Part shown: one piece after another, positions 1 through 9,155 of the stretch
How positions within the stretch are numbered: position 1 is the stretch's first letter
Layout of the letters: each line of letters opens with the position of its first letter
NCBI GenBank assembly: GCA_036735545.1
Contig: DAINOD010000006.1
Span: 1 to 64,000 of the forward strand
Reading direction: 5' to 3'
Length of the DNA: 64,000 bases
From: Rubrimonas sp036735545
GTDB lineage: Bacteria > Pseudomonadota > Alphaproteobacteria > Rhodobacterales > Rhodobacteraceae
Notes under the pieces: model-generated
Told to the model about the DNA's origin: nothing
The model's input: the letters and a program-made list of their open reading frames with translations, nothing else
Database searches by the model: none
Position numbers and translations under genes: made by a program

Positions 1-61
1 CCTCCGCGCGGCGCACGAGATAGGTCAGGCGGCTCTTCGCATCGGAGACCGGAACCTCCAT
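1..61 (-). CDS. Phd/YefM-type antitoxin, N-terminal fragment (cut by window edge)
   Basis: The minus strand from position 61 reads ATG then MEVPVSDAKSRLTYLVRRAE to the window edge. This matches the N terminus of the Phd/YefM antitoxin family, whose members typically begin M-x-V-P-V-S-E-A-K-x-x-L-x-x-L-V-x-x-A-E. In the family this segment forms the DNA-binding half and the remainder neutralises a toxin, usually encoded just downstream, which would lie left of the window. Only 20 codons are visible, so the toxin type (RelE/ParE or VapC/Doc) cannot be judged. The reading is from the sequence; the family call is by motif only. Confidence 0.65.
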   Translation of the reverse strand, partial: MEVPVSDAKSRLTYLVRRAE

Positions 62-447
62 GACAGGCGCTCTGGTGAGCTTCGCCGGCAAATGGATCAA
101 CAAGTGGTCCACCGCAAGGCCCGACCTCGCGCGCGCCGGCGTTCGAGCCGGGCCGGCGGCGCGGCGGTCTCCGCCGGCCGAGCGTCGGAGACTGTAGCGC
201 TTGCCCGTGGCGCCGCCCTGTAGCGCAAAGGGCCTCCAAAGGAGGGATCGGCAACCGCAGAAATTTGAAATAAAATGGTTTTTCGTCTTCCGCTCCGGGT
301 CCTACCGCCGGAGCCAAGTCCCCGGCAGGATACCCCGTCGCGGCGTCATGGTTCGATCCGGAGCCCGGACGCGCGCGCTCGCGATGGTTCGCCCGCCCGG
401 GCGGCGCGGCGGGCGCCCAGCGGGTCGACATCGCGTGCGGGTCGGTC
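62..447. other. Intergenic region between antitoxin fragment and ABC transporter operon
   Basis: I see no convincing gene in these 386 bases. They contain an inverted repeat, GTCTCCG (167-173) and CGGAGAC (186-192), with a 12-base loop and no T tract. There is also a patch at about 258-290 that is strikingly AT-rich for this genome. CTGTAGCGC occurs twice (192-200 and 219-227). The region lies downstream of the minus-strand ABC operon and upstream of the antitoxin fragment, so it could hold a terminator for the first and a promoter for the second. Neither has a clear consensus match. Confidence 0.4.
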
Positions 448-1449
448 TCAGACCAGGTGGCAGGCCACGCGTCGTCCCGGCGCGATCTCGCGCAGGGCGG
501 GGCGCTCGGCGGCGCAGCGCGGCTCCGCCAGCGGGCAGCGGTCGCGGAACCGGCAGCCCGAGGGCGGCTCGCGCGCATCCGGGGCGCCGACGCCGATGGG
601 CAGGGCGGCGCGGGACTGATCCACCCGCGGCACCGGCACCGCCTGCACCAGCGCGCGGGTGTAGGGATGCAGCGGGTTGGCGACGACTTCCGCGGTCGGG
701 CCGTCCTCCACGACCACGCCGAGATACATCGTGATCGTCCGGGCGCAGACATAGCGCACCAGCGCGAGGTCATGGCTGATGAAGACCGCCGCGAGCCCCA
801 TGCGGTCGCGGACCTCGCGCAGCACGTTCAGGATGCCCGCGCGCACCGAGACGTCGAGCATCGACACCGGCTCGTCGGCGACGATGAACTCCGGCCGCAG
901 CACCAGCGCCCGGGCCAGCACGACGCGCTGCAGCTGCCCGCCCGAGAGCTGGTGCGGAAAGCCCTCCATCAGGTGCTCGGCGGCGCGCAGATGCACCATG
1001 CGCAGCGCCTCGGCGATGCGCTCGCCGTGCTCCTCCCGCGGGATGCGGCCGTTCAGCAGCGGCTCGGCGAGGCTGCGGCGGATGGTGAAGCGGGGGTTCA
1101 GCGCGTCGAAGGGGTTCTGGAAAACCAGTTGCGCCCGTCGTCGAAAGCGCAACTCGGCCGCGCGGTTCATGCCGGAGACGTCCTCGCCGTCGAACAGGAT
1201 GCTTCCCTCGGTCGGCGGGACGAGCCGCAGCAGCATCCGCCCCAGCGTGGTCTTGCCGCAGCCGCTCTCGCCCACAACGCCCAGCGTCTCGCCGCGGGCC
1301 AGCGTGAAGCTGACCCCCGACACCGCGTCCACCGACGGACGACGGCCCGACAGCACGTCGGCGAGCGAGCGCGACAGGGCGAAGCGGCGGCCGACGTCGC
1401 GCGCGGCGACCAGCGGCGGGATCGGCCGGGAGGCGGGGCTCGCGTCCAT
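448..1449 (-). CDS. Peptide-type ABC transporter, second ATP-binding subunit (DppF/OppF-like)
   Basis: This 333-residue cytoplasmic ATPase would energise import together with the preceding subunit. Walker A GESGCGKT is at about residues 60-67, followed by the signature LSGGQLQR and Walker B with IVADEP. The C-terminal tail has the cysteine pattern CRFRDRC seen in oligopeptide importer ATPases. The start at 1449 (MDASPASRP) is chosen because it shares one base with the stop of the upstream ATPase (TGATG); the same frame stays open further upstream but only as a shadow of that gene. It is the last gene of a five-gene minus-strand operon. Substrate is unknown; the surrounding hydrolases suggest a peptide or amide. 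Confidence 0.93.
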   Translation of the reverse strand: MDASPASRPIPPLVAARDVGRRFALSRSLADVLSGRRPSVDAVSGVSFTLARGETLGVVGESGCGKTTLGRMLLRLVPPTEGSILFDGEDVSGMNRAAELRFRRRAQLVFQNPFDALNPRFTIRRSLAEPLLNGRIPREEHGERIAEALRMVHLRAAEHLMEGFPHQLSGGQLQRVVLARALVLRPEFIVADEPVSMLDVSVRAGILNVLREVRDRMGLAAVFISHDLALVRYVCARTITMYLGVVVEDGPTAEVVANPLHPYTRALVQAVPVPRVDQSRAALPIGVGAPDAREPPSGCRFRDRCPLAEPRCAAERPALREIAPGRRVACHLV

Positions 1450-2453
1450 CACGCCACCCCCGCCCATGTCTCGGTGCGCCCGGCCTGCGCGCGCAGCGCG
1501 ACCGCCTCGCCGGAGCGGCGGCATGCCGCCATGTGGTCCGGGCCGACCGCCGTGGGGTTCTGCGGCGCGGCGCAGGCGGCCTGCGCGAAGGGGCAGCGCG
1601 CGCGGAAGCGGCAGCCCTCGGGCGGGTCCAGCAGGTCGGGCGGCGCGCCCTCGATCGGCGTCAGCTCCCTCGCCGCGCCCTCGAGGTCGGGAAAGGCGTT
1701 GTAGAGGCCCATGGTGTAGGGATGGCAGGGGCGCGCCAGCACCTCCGCCACCGGGCCCTGCTCCACAACCTGTCCCGCGTACATCACGACGATGCGGTCG
1801 CAGAGATAGGCCACGACGGAGATGTCGTGGGTGACGAGGATGACCGACAGCCCCAGCCGCCGCTGCAGCTCGGCGAAGACGTCCAGCACCTGCCGCTGGA
1901 TGATCACGTCGAGCGCCGTCACCGGCTCGTCGGCGATGACGAGCTTCGGCGACAGCGCGAGCGCCAGCGCTATGGACGCGCGCTGGCGCATCCCGCCGGA
2001 GAACTGGTGCGGATAGTCGCGCAGGCGCCGCGCCTCCAGCCCCACCATGGCGAAGAGTTCGGCCGAGCGCGCATCGGCCTCGGCGCGGCCCATGCCGCCG
2101 CGGTCGCGCAGCACCTCGACGATCTGGTCGCCCACCCGCCACACGGGATCGAGCGCGTTCATCGCGCTTTGCGGGACATAGGCGATCTCGCGCCACAGCA
2201 GCTTGCGCATGTCCCGGTCGGAGAGCTTCAGCAGGTCGCGTCCCTCGAACAGGATCTCGCCGCCGCCGACCCTCGCGGCGGGCGGCATGACGCGGGTGAC
2301 TGCGCGCACGGCGGTGGTCTTGCCGCAGCCGGACTCGCCCACGACGCCGACCACCGCGCCCTGCGGCACGTCGAAGGAGACGCCCTCCACGGCCCGCACC
2401 CGGCCGCGGCCGGCGAAGTAGTCCACCGAAAGATCGCGCACCCGCAACAGCAT
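1449..2453 (-). CDS. Peptide-type ABC transporter, first ATP-binding subunit (DppD/OppD-like)
   Basis: A 334-residue nucleotide-binding subunit of a dipeptide/oligopeptide importer. Walker A GESGCGKT is at about 39-46, the signature is FSGGMRQRAS, and Walker B is LVIADEP. The oligopeptide-type C-terminal extension has CRFRARC and a further downstream cysteine. It starts with ATG six bases after the permease gene that precedes it and overlaps the next ATPase by one base, so the two ATPases are probably translated in step. Length and domain order match the DppD/OppD family. Confidence 0.94.
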   Translation of the reverse strand: MLLRVRDLSVDYFAGRGRVRAVEGVSFDVPQGAVVGVVGESGCGKTTAVRAVTRVMPPAARVGGGEILFEGRDLLKLSDRDMRKLLWREIAYVPQSAMNALDPVWRVGDQIVEVLRDRGGMGRAEADARSAELFAMVGLEARRLRDYPHQFSGGMRQRASIALALALSPKLVIADEPVTALDVIIQRQVLDVFAELQRRLGLSVILVTHDISVVAYLCDRIVVMYAGQVVEQGPVAEVLARPCHPYTMGLYNAFPDLEGAARELTPIEGAPPDLLDPPEGCRFRARCPFAQAACAAPQNPTAVGPDHMAACRRSGEAVALRAQAGRTETWAGVA

Positions 2454-2459
2454 GGGTCT

Positions 2460-3377
2460 TCAGTCCTTCAGCCGCGGGAACAGGAACTCCTCGTAGCCGC
2501 GGCTGATGAAGAAGCCCGCGACCACCACGCCCACGATGCACAGGCCGGGCGGCACGAACCAGTTGTACTGACCCCGCCCCAGCGCCTGGCTCGCATAGGC
2601 GTCCTGCAGCATGTAGCCCCAGGTCACCGTGTTGGACGGCCCGAAGCCGAGGAAGCTGATCGCCGCCTCGGTCAATATCGCCCAGCCCACAGCGATCGAG
2701 GCGTAGAGGAACGACATCGCCATCACGTTCGGCGCGACGTGCACGAACAGGATGCGCCACGGCCCCGCGCCGGTCACCCGCGCCGCCTCGACGAAGGCGC
2801 GCTCGCGCAAGGACAGCACCTGCGCGCGGATCACGCGGGCGGAGTTCGGCCACAGCAGCAGCGCGATGCCCAGCACGACGTTCCACTGGCTGGGCGTCAG
2901 GAAGGCCGCCAGCACGATGACGAAGGGCAGGAACGGGATTCCCAGCGCGATGTCGGCCAGCCGCATCAGCACCGTGTCCACCCAGCCTCCGAAGAAGCCG
3001 GAGATCAGCCCGACGAGCGTGCCGATGGCCACGACGCAGACCGCGGCGGTGAGCCCGACGATCAGAGCCCCCCGCGCGCCGACGACGAGCTGGGAGTAGA
3101 TGTCGCGTCCGGAGAAGGTCGTGCCGAGCAGATGGTCGCCGCCGGGCGGCAGGTTGCGCGCGAGGTTGAAGTTGTCGTCGAACAGGATCTCGCGCGGGTC
3201 GTGGGTGACCAGCACGTCGGCCGACAGCGCCACGGCGATGAACAGGGCGTAGAGCGCAAGCCCGATCAGCGCATAGGGGTCGCGCGAGGGTATGCGCCAG
3301 GCCGCGCGCAGCCCGCGCGCGAATTTCGCCCCGAAGCCCGCGCGCGGCGGCGCTGCGAGGTCAGCCACGGGACGCAA
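2460..3377 (-). CDS. Peptide-type ABC transporter permease 2 (DppC-like)
   Basis: Inner-membrane permease of about 305 residues with several hydrophobic helices and a binding-protein-dependent permease loop (EAARVTGAGPWRILFVHV), where the ATPase coupling helix docks. The start is uncertain: TTG at 3377 is preceded by GAGGG at six bases, whereas GTG at 3368 makes an eight-base overlap with the stop of the upstream permease. Both lie inside that gene and differ by three residues. The N terminus (about residues 1-45) is cytoplasmic and basic, as usual for DppC. Confidence 0.92.
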   Translation of the reverse strand: MRPVADLAAPPRAGFGAKFARGLRAAWRIPSRDPYALIGLALYALFIAVALSADVLVTHDPREILFDDNFNLARNLPPGGDHLLGTTFSGRDIYSQLVVGARGALIVGLTAAVCVVAIGTLVGLISGFFGGWVDTVLMRLADIALGIPFLPFVIVLAAFLTPSQWNVVLGIALLLWPNSARVIRAQVLSLRERAFVEAARVTGAGPWRILFVHVAPNVMAMSFLYASIAVGWAILTEAAISFLGFGPSNTVTWGYMLQDAYASQALGRGQYNWFVPPGLCIVGVVVAGFFISRGYEEFLFPRLKD

Positions 3378-4338
3378 CGCGGACCCTCGGGTCCAGCAGG
3401 TGATAGGTGAGGTCGGCGACGAAGTTCATCGCGATCAGCACCGCCGTGATCATCAGGAAGGCTCCTTGCGCGAGCGGATAATCGCTGCTGGCCACGGCGT
3501 TCACCAGCAGCCGCCCGACGCCGGGCCAGCTGAACACCGTCTCGACCACCACGTTGCCGCCGACCGCGCCTCCCACTCCGAGCGCAAAGGCGGTCGCGAC
3601 GGGCAGCAAGGCGTTGCGGGCGGCGTGGCGCATCACGATGGAGCTTGTGGAGAGGCCCTTCATCCGGGCCATGGTGATGAACTCCTCCTGCAGCACCTCG
3701 AGCATGTTCGAGCGCATGAGGAGCAGGGGCAGACCCTGGAGGTAGATCGCCAGCGTGATCGCCGGCAGCGTCAGATGGGTCAGGAAGTCCACCGAGAAGA
3801 CCCGCGCCCAGCCGCTGTCGTAGACCATGCCCGCGGTGTTCGACCCGCCCGAGGGCAGCCAGCCGAAATGGAAGCTGAACACCGCCAGCATGACCATCCC
3901 CAGCCAGAATTCCGGCGCGGCCCGCGTCGTGAGCGCGAGGGGGATGCCGACGCCCTCGATCCAGCTTCCGCGCTTCCACGCCAGATAGGCGCCGGCGACG
4001 ACGCCGAAGGCGTAGGCCACGATCAGCGCCGTCAGGGTCAGGATCACCGAGTTGGGGAACACCTCGAGCACGATGTCGACGACGGGGCGCTTGAAGAAGA
4101 AGGACTGGCCCAGGTCTCCCTGGGCCAGATTGACGAGAAACAGCCAGTACTGCTCGCCCAGCGAGCGGTCGAGGCCGAACTGGCGGATCAGCGCCTCCTG
4201 CTGCTCCACCGTCGTCGTGCTGTCGAGAAAGGCGGCGAGCGGCGTGCCCGGCATCAGGCGGAACATGAAGAACAGGATGGTCGCGACGATCCAGAGCACG
4301 AGGATCGCGTGGCCAAGCCGGTTCAGAAGATACCCCAT
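3361..4338 (-). CDS. Peptide-type ABC transporter permease 1 (DppB-like)
   Basis: A 325-residue permease beginning MGYLLNRLGHAILVLW, the usual DppB start with one helix followed by a periplasmic loop. It has about six membrane helices and the coupling-loop motif MARMKGLSTSSIVMRHAARN. It pairs with the DppC-like permease to form the channel. It lies 19 bases downstream of the substrate-binding protein gene and overlaps the next permease, in keeping with one polycistronic message. Confidence 0.94.
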   Translation of the reverse strand: MGYLLNRLGHAILVLWIVATILFFMFRLMPGTPLAAFLDSTTTVEQQEALIRQFGLDRSLGEQYWLFLVNLAQGDLGQSFFFKRPVVDIVLEVFPNSVILTLTALIVAYAFGVVAGAYLAWKRGSWIEGVGIPLALTTRAAPEFWLGMVMLAVFSFHFGWLPSGGSNTAGMVYDSGWARVFSVDFLTHLTLPAITLAIYLQGLPLLLMRSNMLEVLQEEFITMARMKGLSTSSIVMRHAARNALLPVATAFALGVGGAVGGNVVVETVFSWPGVGRLLVNAVASSDYPLAQGAFLMITAVLIAMNFVADLTYHLLDPRVRVASRG

Positions 4339-4357
4339 GTCCGAGCCGCCTCCGCCG

Positions 4358-6025
4358 TCAGTTCGAGAACGGGTCGTTCTTGCCCGCCGGATAGTGCAGG
4401 CGGCCGTTCACCAGCGTGTAGCCCGCCTCCTCGAGGATCGCCTTGGCGACGTCGAGGCCGGTGGTCATCTCGTTGGTGCTCTCTGCGTGCCAGAAGGGCA
4501 GGGCGGGCGAGACGTGGCTGTTGGCCTTGACCGCAAAGCCGTTCCACGCCGCGTTCTGCATCAGGTCGCGGTTGATCGCCAGCGACAGCGCGCGCCGGAA
4601 GGCGGGGTCGTCGAAGGGCGGGCGCCGGTTGTTGAAGGCGAGGAACTGGAAGCCGATGTCGACGGAATCGACCAGCTCCAGGTCGCCGTCGGCCTGCGCG
4701 GCCTCGACCAGAAGCGCGGGGTCGCCCGTGTAGTCGGCCATGAAGTTCATCTGGCCCGAGCGCAGCATGCCCAGCCCCGCCTCGACGTTCAGCACGATGC
4801 GCAGGATCCAGCGGTCGACCTTGGGCGCCGCCCAATGGTCGCGGTTGGCCGACAGCACGACCTCCTGCTGGCTGACCCAGCGGTCGAAGCGGAACGGGCC
4901 GGAGCCGATGCGGCTCTCCTCGAGGATGGCCTCGGCGGTCTCGCCCTCGCCGAGGTTGGCCAGCAGCGGCTCCCAGACATGCTTGGGCGCGAGGTTCAGC
5001 TTGGCCAGCGTCGACGTCTCGAACGCCGCGTTCGGCTCGTTGAGCGTGAAGCGGACGGTGCGCTCGTCCAGCGCCTCCATGCTGTCGATGATGGTCACGA
5101 AGGGCTTGTACATCGGGGCGTTCGTGCCCTGCGCCGGCGCTTCGAAGCTGAAGATGACGTCCTCGACCGTCACCGGCGTCCCGTCGTGCCACATCATGCC
5201 GTCGCGCAGCGTGACCGTCACCGACAGGCCGTCGTCGGACCAACTCACCGTCTCGGCCGCCCAGGGCTGGGGCAGGCCGTCCGGGCCGATGCGCATCAGG
5301 CGGTCCCAGATCAGCTCGGTGATCCAGCTGTCGGAGGCGCCGGAGATGTAGAAGGGGTTGATGGCGTTGATCTCGTCGGACGAGTTCAGGATCAGGTCCT
5401 TCTGGTCGCCGATGGGCTCGATCTGCAGGAAGGTCCAGATGTTCTTGATGCCGAGGCCCGGCTGGTCCACCGCCGAGCCGGCCCGGAACACGGTGTTGTC
5501 GTAGGCGTAGAGCTTTGTCGGATAGACGAGGAAGGCGTAGGGCTGATCGGCGTCGATGATCTCCTGCGCCTGCTTGACCAGCGCCTGACGCTCGTTGCGG
5601 TCCGGCGTCAGCCGCTGCAACTCGGCGATCTTGTCGTATTCGGGATTGTTGTAGCCGACGAAGTTGAAGCCGTTGGCGGCCGTCGAACTGTGGAACAGGT
5701 TGAAGACGAACTCGTCAGGGTCCGAGCGCTCCGGCCGGCCGACCATCTGCCACATGGTCAGGTCCCATGTGTCGCGGTTGTACCAGACGATGTCGGACTG
5801 CTGCGGCCGCGGCAGGCCCTGGACGGAGACGTTCAGCCCCAGCCGGCCCCAGATCTGCGCGATAAGCTCGGCCGCCTGGTACTGCTGCGGGTTGGCCGCC
5901 TGCGCGCGGGCGAGCAGCGACAGGTCACGGACCGGGCCGCCGGCCTCGGCGAGCGCGCCGACCGCAAACAGCGCGGCCGCGGCCGTCCCGGTCGCCAGCC
6001 GCGCCAGTGAAGTTCCTCTCAGCAT
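4358..6025 (-). CDS. Peptide-type ABC transporter substrate-binding protein (SBP family 5)
   Basis: A 555-residue periplasmic binding protein. The start at 6025 is supported by a perfect AGGAGG five bases upstream; an earlier in-frame extension lacks this. Residues 1-28 form a typical signal peptide (basic start, AAAALFAVGALAEA). Family-5 features include WHDGTPVTVEDVIFSFE and a C-terminal segment that lists residues for the next-ranked substrate pose (LAINRDLMQNAAWNG). As first gene of the importer operon it sets substrate choice. It diverges from the first M28-like gene, and a copy of the 25-bp operator lies in the shared 178-base gap, so both are probably regulated together. Family 5 binds di- and oligopeptides but also opines, nickel and sugars, so the ligand is open. 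Confidence 0.93.
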   Translation of the reverse strand: MLRGTSLARLATGTAAAALFAVGALAEAGGPVRDLSLLARAQAANPQQYQAAELIAQIWGRLGLNVSVQGLPRPQQSDIVWYNRDTWDLTMWQMVGRPERSDPDEFVFNLFHSSTAANGFNFVGYNNPEYDKIAELQRLTPDRNERQALVKQAQEIIDADQPYAFLVYPTKLYAYDNTVFRAGSAVDQPGLGIKNIWTFLQIEPIGDQKDLILNSSDEINAINPFYISGASDSWITELIWDRLMRIGPDGLPQPWAAETVSWSDDGLSVTVTLRDGMMWHDGTPVTVEDVIFSFEAPAQGTNAPMYKPFVTIIDSMEALDERTVRFTLNEPNAAFETSTLAKLNLAPKHVWEPLLANLGEGETAEAILEESRIGSGPFRFDRWVSQQEVVLSANRDHWAAPKVDRWILRIVLNVEAGLGMLRSGQMNFMADYTGDPALLVEAAQADGDLELVDSVDIGFQFLAFNNRRPPFDDPAFRRALSLAINRDLMQNAAWNGFAVKANSHVSPALPFWHAESTNEMTTGLDVAKAILEEAGYTLVNGRLHYPAGKNDPFSN

Positions 6026-6115
6026 CGCAACCTCCTGTGTCAGCGGCGCCGGTTTCCCCGAGCCGGTTCCGCGGCGCGCGATCAACGCTTCCCCGCGGTC
6101 CATGACCCTGCTATT

Positions 6116-6140
6116 TTTCATCCATCGAAACGCCGTTTTA
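6116..6140 (+). promoter_or_regulatory. Putative IclR-family operator, copy 1
   Basis: The sequence fits TTTC-N7-GAAAC-N3-GTTTTA, with ATCCATC and GCC as spacers. The same 25-bp pattern recurs at 11871 and 12754. Here it lies 63 bases upstream of the M28-like gene and about 90 bases upstream of the divergent binding-protein gene. Three alternating half-sites (TTTC, GAAAC, GTTT) resemble the three-part operators known for IclR-family regulators such as PcaU. Binding is inferred. Confidence 0.6.
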
Positions 6141-6203
6141 AAACACTGCACGATCGCTGCGGCGTCCACAACAGATTCTGGACAATCGGAAGGGCCCCAC
6201 CCC

Positions 6204-7943
6204 ATGCTTGATGCGCAGGAGAGCAGCATCCTCGACGAAGTGACGCTCGACGCGCCATGGGCGCTGGTCGAGAGCTTCGCCGGTATGCACCGCTGGCGGC
6301 CCGAGGACGTGGCCAGGGCCGGGGCCCTGATCGCCGACCGCCTTCGCGCCCTCGGCGTGCCGGTCGAGGTGCACACGCCGCGACTGTGGCTCAGCGTGCC
6401 CCTGGGCGCCAGCGTTGAGGTCGCCGGCAAGAGGCTGCGCGCCAAGCCGCCCTCCGGCGCCGCCAGCCGGCCCGAGGGCGTCGCGGCCCCGCTCGCCTAC
6501 CTGCCGTCCGACAAGGCGTCGCTGCGGTCCTACGACAAGAGCGCCCGCGGCTTCTTCGGCGAGGCCGCCGCCGACGGCGACGCGATGCGCGCGCGCCTGC
6601 AGGGCCGCATCCTGCTGACCGAGGGCTTCGGCAACCCGGCGCTGACCGCGCTCGCCGAGGAGTGGGGCTGCGTCGGGTTGATCGCCATCAACCCGGGCGT
6701 GGACATCCACTGGGGCACCTGCACCACGATCTGGGGCAACCCCGACCTCGACGACCTGCCGCGCAAGCCCGCGATCCCGGTCGCCGCCGTCAACGCCGAA
6801 AGCGGCGCGAAGCTGATCGCGGCGGCGCAGGCCGGCGCCTCGGCGACCCTGCGGACCGAGTTGCAGGAAGGCTGGTTCGAGCAGCCGATCCCGGTCGCCA
6901 CCATCCCCGGCGCTACGGAGCCCGACGACTTCGTGCTCGTCCACGGCCACTACGATTCGTGGGAGGTGGGCGTCGGCGACAACGCCACCGGCGACGCCAC
7001 GTTGCTGGAGCTTGCCCGCGTGCTCTGGAACAACCGCGCCGGGCTGCGGCGGTCGGTTCGGGTGGCGTGGTGGCCCGGACACTCGACCGGGCGCTACGCG
7101 GGTTCGACATGGTTCGCCGACGCCTTCGCGATCGACCTCGACGAGCATTGCGTCGCGCAGATCAACTGCGACAGCCCCGGCTGCCGGTGGGCGACGAGCT
7201 ATCATCAGACCACGGCGATGACCGAGACGCAGGGCGTCGTCGCCGAGATCATCGGCGCGGTGGCGGGGCAGGCGCCGAAGTTCAAGCGGCCGAACCAGGC
7301 GGGCGACTACTCTTTCAACAACATCGGCCTGTCGAGCTTCTTCATGCTCAGTTCGACCATGCCCGACGACCTGCGCGCCGAAAAGGGCTACTATGCGGTG
7401 TCCGGCTGCGGCGGCAACATCGCCTGGCACACCGAGAACGACACGCTGGAGATCGCGGACCGCGAGGTGCTGCTGCGCGACATGCGCATCTATCTCGCCA
7501 GCGTCTGGCGCTTCGCCACCGCCGAGACGCCGCCGGTGGACTGGCGCGCCGCCTGCGCCGAGTTCCGCGCGGTGCTGGCTGAGCGACAGGCGGCGGCGGG
7601 CGATCTGTTCGACCTCGCGCCGGCGATGGCGGCCGTCGAGGCGCTGCACGCCGCGCTCGCGCGGCTCGACGCTGCGGCTGCGCCGGCGGCGCGGGTCAAT
7701 GCGGCGCGCATGGGGCTGGCGCGCATCCTGACGCCGCTGAACTACACGCGCGCGCCGCGGTTCCGCCACGACCCGGCGGTGACCTGCCCGCCGCTGCCCG
7801 CGCTCGACGTCGTGGCGGCGCTGGCCGACCACGGGCCGCAGACGCAGGGCTTCGCGCTGACCCAGGCGCTGCGCGGCCGCAACCGCGTCGTCGCGGCGCT
7901 GCGCGAGGCGACGCGGCTGGTCGAGGGCGCCCTCGCGTCCTGA
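6204..7943 (+). CDS. M28-like zinc hydrolase with PA domain, paralogue 1
   Basis: A 579-residue protein without a signal peptide, so probably cytoplasmic. Residues about 130-230 resemble a protease-associated (PA) insert. The core is M28-like: HGHYDSW (His249), GDNATGDA (Asp259), NCDSPG (Asp323) and WHTENDT (His409) match the outer metal ligands. The usual Glu-Glu of the active site is absent: the equivalent strand reads WWPGHSTGRYAGSTWFAD, with His293 near that place. About 150 C-terminal residues form a helical region of unknown role. The start ATG at 6204 follows GGAAGGG at nine bases. Peptidase, amidase and non-catalytic roles are all possible. Paralogues lie at 10135 and 12799; this copy is closer to the latter. 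Confidence 0.85.
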   Translation: MLDAQESSILDEVTLDAPWALVESFAGMHRWRPEDVARAGALIADRLRALGVPVEVHTPRLWLSVPLGASVEVAGKRLRAKPPSGAASRPEGVAAPLAYLPSDKASLRSYDKSARGFFGEAAADGDAMRARLQGRILLTEGFGNPALTALAEEWGCVGLIAINPGVDIHWGTCTTIWGNPDLDDLPRKPAIPVAAVNAESGAKLIAAAQAGASATLRTELQEGWFEQPIPVATIPGATEPDDFVLVHGHYDSWEVGVGDNATGDATLLELARVLWNNRAGLRRSVRVAWWPGHSTGRYAGSTWFADAFAIDLDEHCVAQINCDSPGCRWATSYHQTTAMTETQGVVAEIIGAVAGQAPKFKRPNQAGDYSFNNIGLSSFFMLSSTMPDDLRAEKGYYAVSGCGGNIAWHTENDTLEIADREVLLRDMRIYLASVWRFATAETPPVDWRAACAEFRAVLAERQAAAGDLFDLAPAMAAVEALHAALARLDAAAAPAARVNAARMGLARILTPLNYTRAPRFRHDPAVTCPPLPALDVVAALADHGPQTQGFALTQALRGRNRVVAALREATRLVEGALAS

Positions 7944-7949
7944 TCGGCC

Positions 7950-9143
7950 TCAGCCGGCGCGGCGGACGACCTGTCCGCCGCGCACGACCAGCCGGTGGTT
8001 GGCGGCGAGCGCCGCGGCGGCGATGTCGGCCGAAGGATCGCCCGCCACGACCAGCAGGTCGGCCCGCAGCCCTTCCGCGATACGCCCGCGATCCGACAGT
8101 CCCAGCAGGTCCGCGGCCGAGCCGGTCGCCGCGACCAGCGCGTCCGTCGCCGGGATCCCCGCCTCGACCATCAGCGCCAGCTCGAAGGCGCTGGTTCCGT
8201 GCATGTTGTACTGGGTGCCGGCGTCGGTCCCCATCGCCAGCCTGCCGCCGGCCCGGTGGAACATCCGCAGGCTCTCGCGGTGGCGCTCGCGCGAGGCTTC
8301 CGTCTTTTCCAGAATGTGGCCGGGGATCGCGCCGCGGTCGCGGTTGGCCAGCGTCCAGTGCCCGACCGAGAGCGTCGGCACGAGCCAGACGCCATGCTCC
8401 ACCATCAGCGCGACGGTCTTCTCGTCGAGGAACTTGCCGTGCTCGATGGACGTGATCCCGCCCTTCACCGCGTTCGTTATCCCGCCGGCGCCATGGGCGT
8501 GGGCCGCGGCGCGCTTGCCGCGGCGGGCGGCCTCGCCGCAGGCCGCGGCCATCTCGGCCTCGGTGAACTCGGCCATGGAGGGGTCGCTGCCGGCGGTGGA
8601 GGTGCCTCCGGTCGCCATCAGCTTTATGAAGTCGGCCCCGCCCTTGAGCTGTTCGCGCACCGCCTTGACGATTTCGTCCGTCCCGTCCGCCTCGCGCCCG
8701 ATGCGCCCGGCATGGCCGCCGGTCATGACGATGATGTGCCCCGCGCACAGCACCTGCGGTCCGACGAAATCCCCGCGATTGATGGCGTCGCGCACGCTCA
8801 TCTCGATGAAGCGGTAGCCGCCGACGTCGCGCAGCGTGGTGATCCCGCCCATCAGCGCCGCCTGCGCCGCCCGCAGGGCGTGCAGCGCCATGGTCGCCGC
8901 CGGAAGGTTCAGCACGGGGCCGAGCTGGTCCGGCCCTCCCGTCAGCAGCAGGTGCATGTGCGCGTCGATCAGCCCGGGCATGAGCGTGCCGCCGGCGCAG
9001 TCCTCGACCGGCCCCGTCCAGCCGACGAACTCGGCCTCGGGCGCGAGGCGGGCGATGCGGCCGTCCTCGACCATGACGGCGTGGCCGTCGAGCGTGGCGC
9101 CGGCGCCGTCGAAGATGCGGCCACCCCGATATAGCGTTCCCAT
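7950..9143 (-). CDS. Amidohydrolase-superfamily enzyme (imidazolonepropionase/prolidase-like)
   Basis: A 397-residue cytoplasmic metal-dependent hydrolase. The first metal site is DAHMHLLLTGG (about residue 60). The bridging lysine lies in KLMATGGTST, the His ligands in AHAHGAGG and SIEHGKFL, and the catalytic aspartate in MGTDAGTQYN. This pattern is that of the amidohydrolase clade that includes imidazolonepropionase and Xaa-Pro/Xaa-Arg dipeptidases, which split cyclic amides or C-terminal peptide bonds. It is the last gene of a minus-strand operon after the M28-like paralogue 2 and an oxidoreductase, and converges on paralogue 1 with a six-base gap. Substrate unknown. Confidence 0.88.
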   Translation of the reverse strand: MGTLYRGGRIFDGAGATLDGHAVMVEDGRIARLAPEAEFVGWTGPVEDCAGGTLMPGLIDAHMHLLLTGGPDQLGPVLNLPAATMALHALRAAQAALMGGITTLRDVGGYRFIEMSVRDAINRGDFVGPQVLCAGHIIVMTGGHAGRIGREADGTDEIVKAVREQLKGGADFIKLMATGGTSTAGSDPSMAEFTEAEMAAACGEAARRGKRAAAHAHGAGGITNAVKGGITSIEHGKFLDEKTVALMVEHGVWLVPTLSVGHWTLANRDRGAIPGHILEKTEASRERHRESLRMFHRAGGRLAMGTDAGTQYNMHGTSAFELALMVEAGIPATDALVAATGSAADLLGLSDRGRIAEGLRADLLVVAGDPSADIAAAALAANHRLVVRGGQVVRRAG

Positions 9144-9155
9144 CGTCCCCTCCCG

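Noticed and set aside
340..370. GGTTCGATCC resembling a tRNA T-loop
   Set aside because: The flanking bases do not pair as a T stem and no acceptor, D or anticodon arms can be drawn, so there is no tRNA.
457..2886. A fused double ATPase on the minus strand
   Set aside because: The apparent fusion arises because the frame of the second ATPase stays open through the first; the two have separate starts and stops joined by TGATG.
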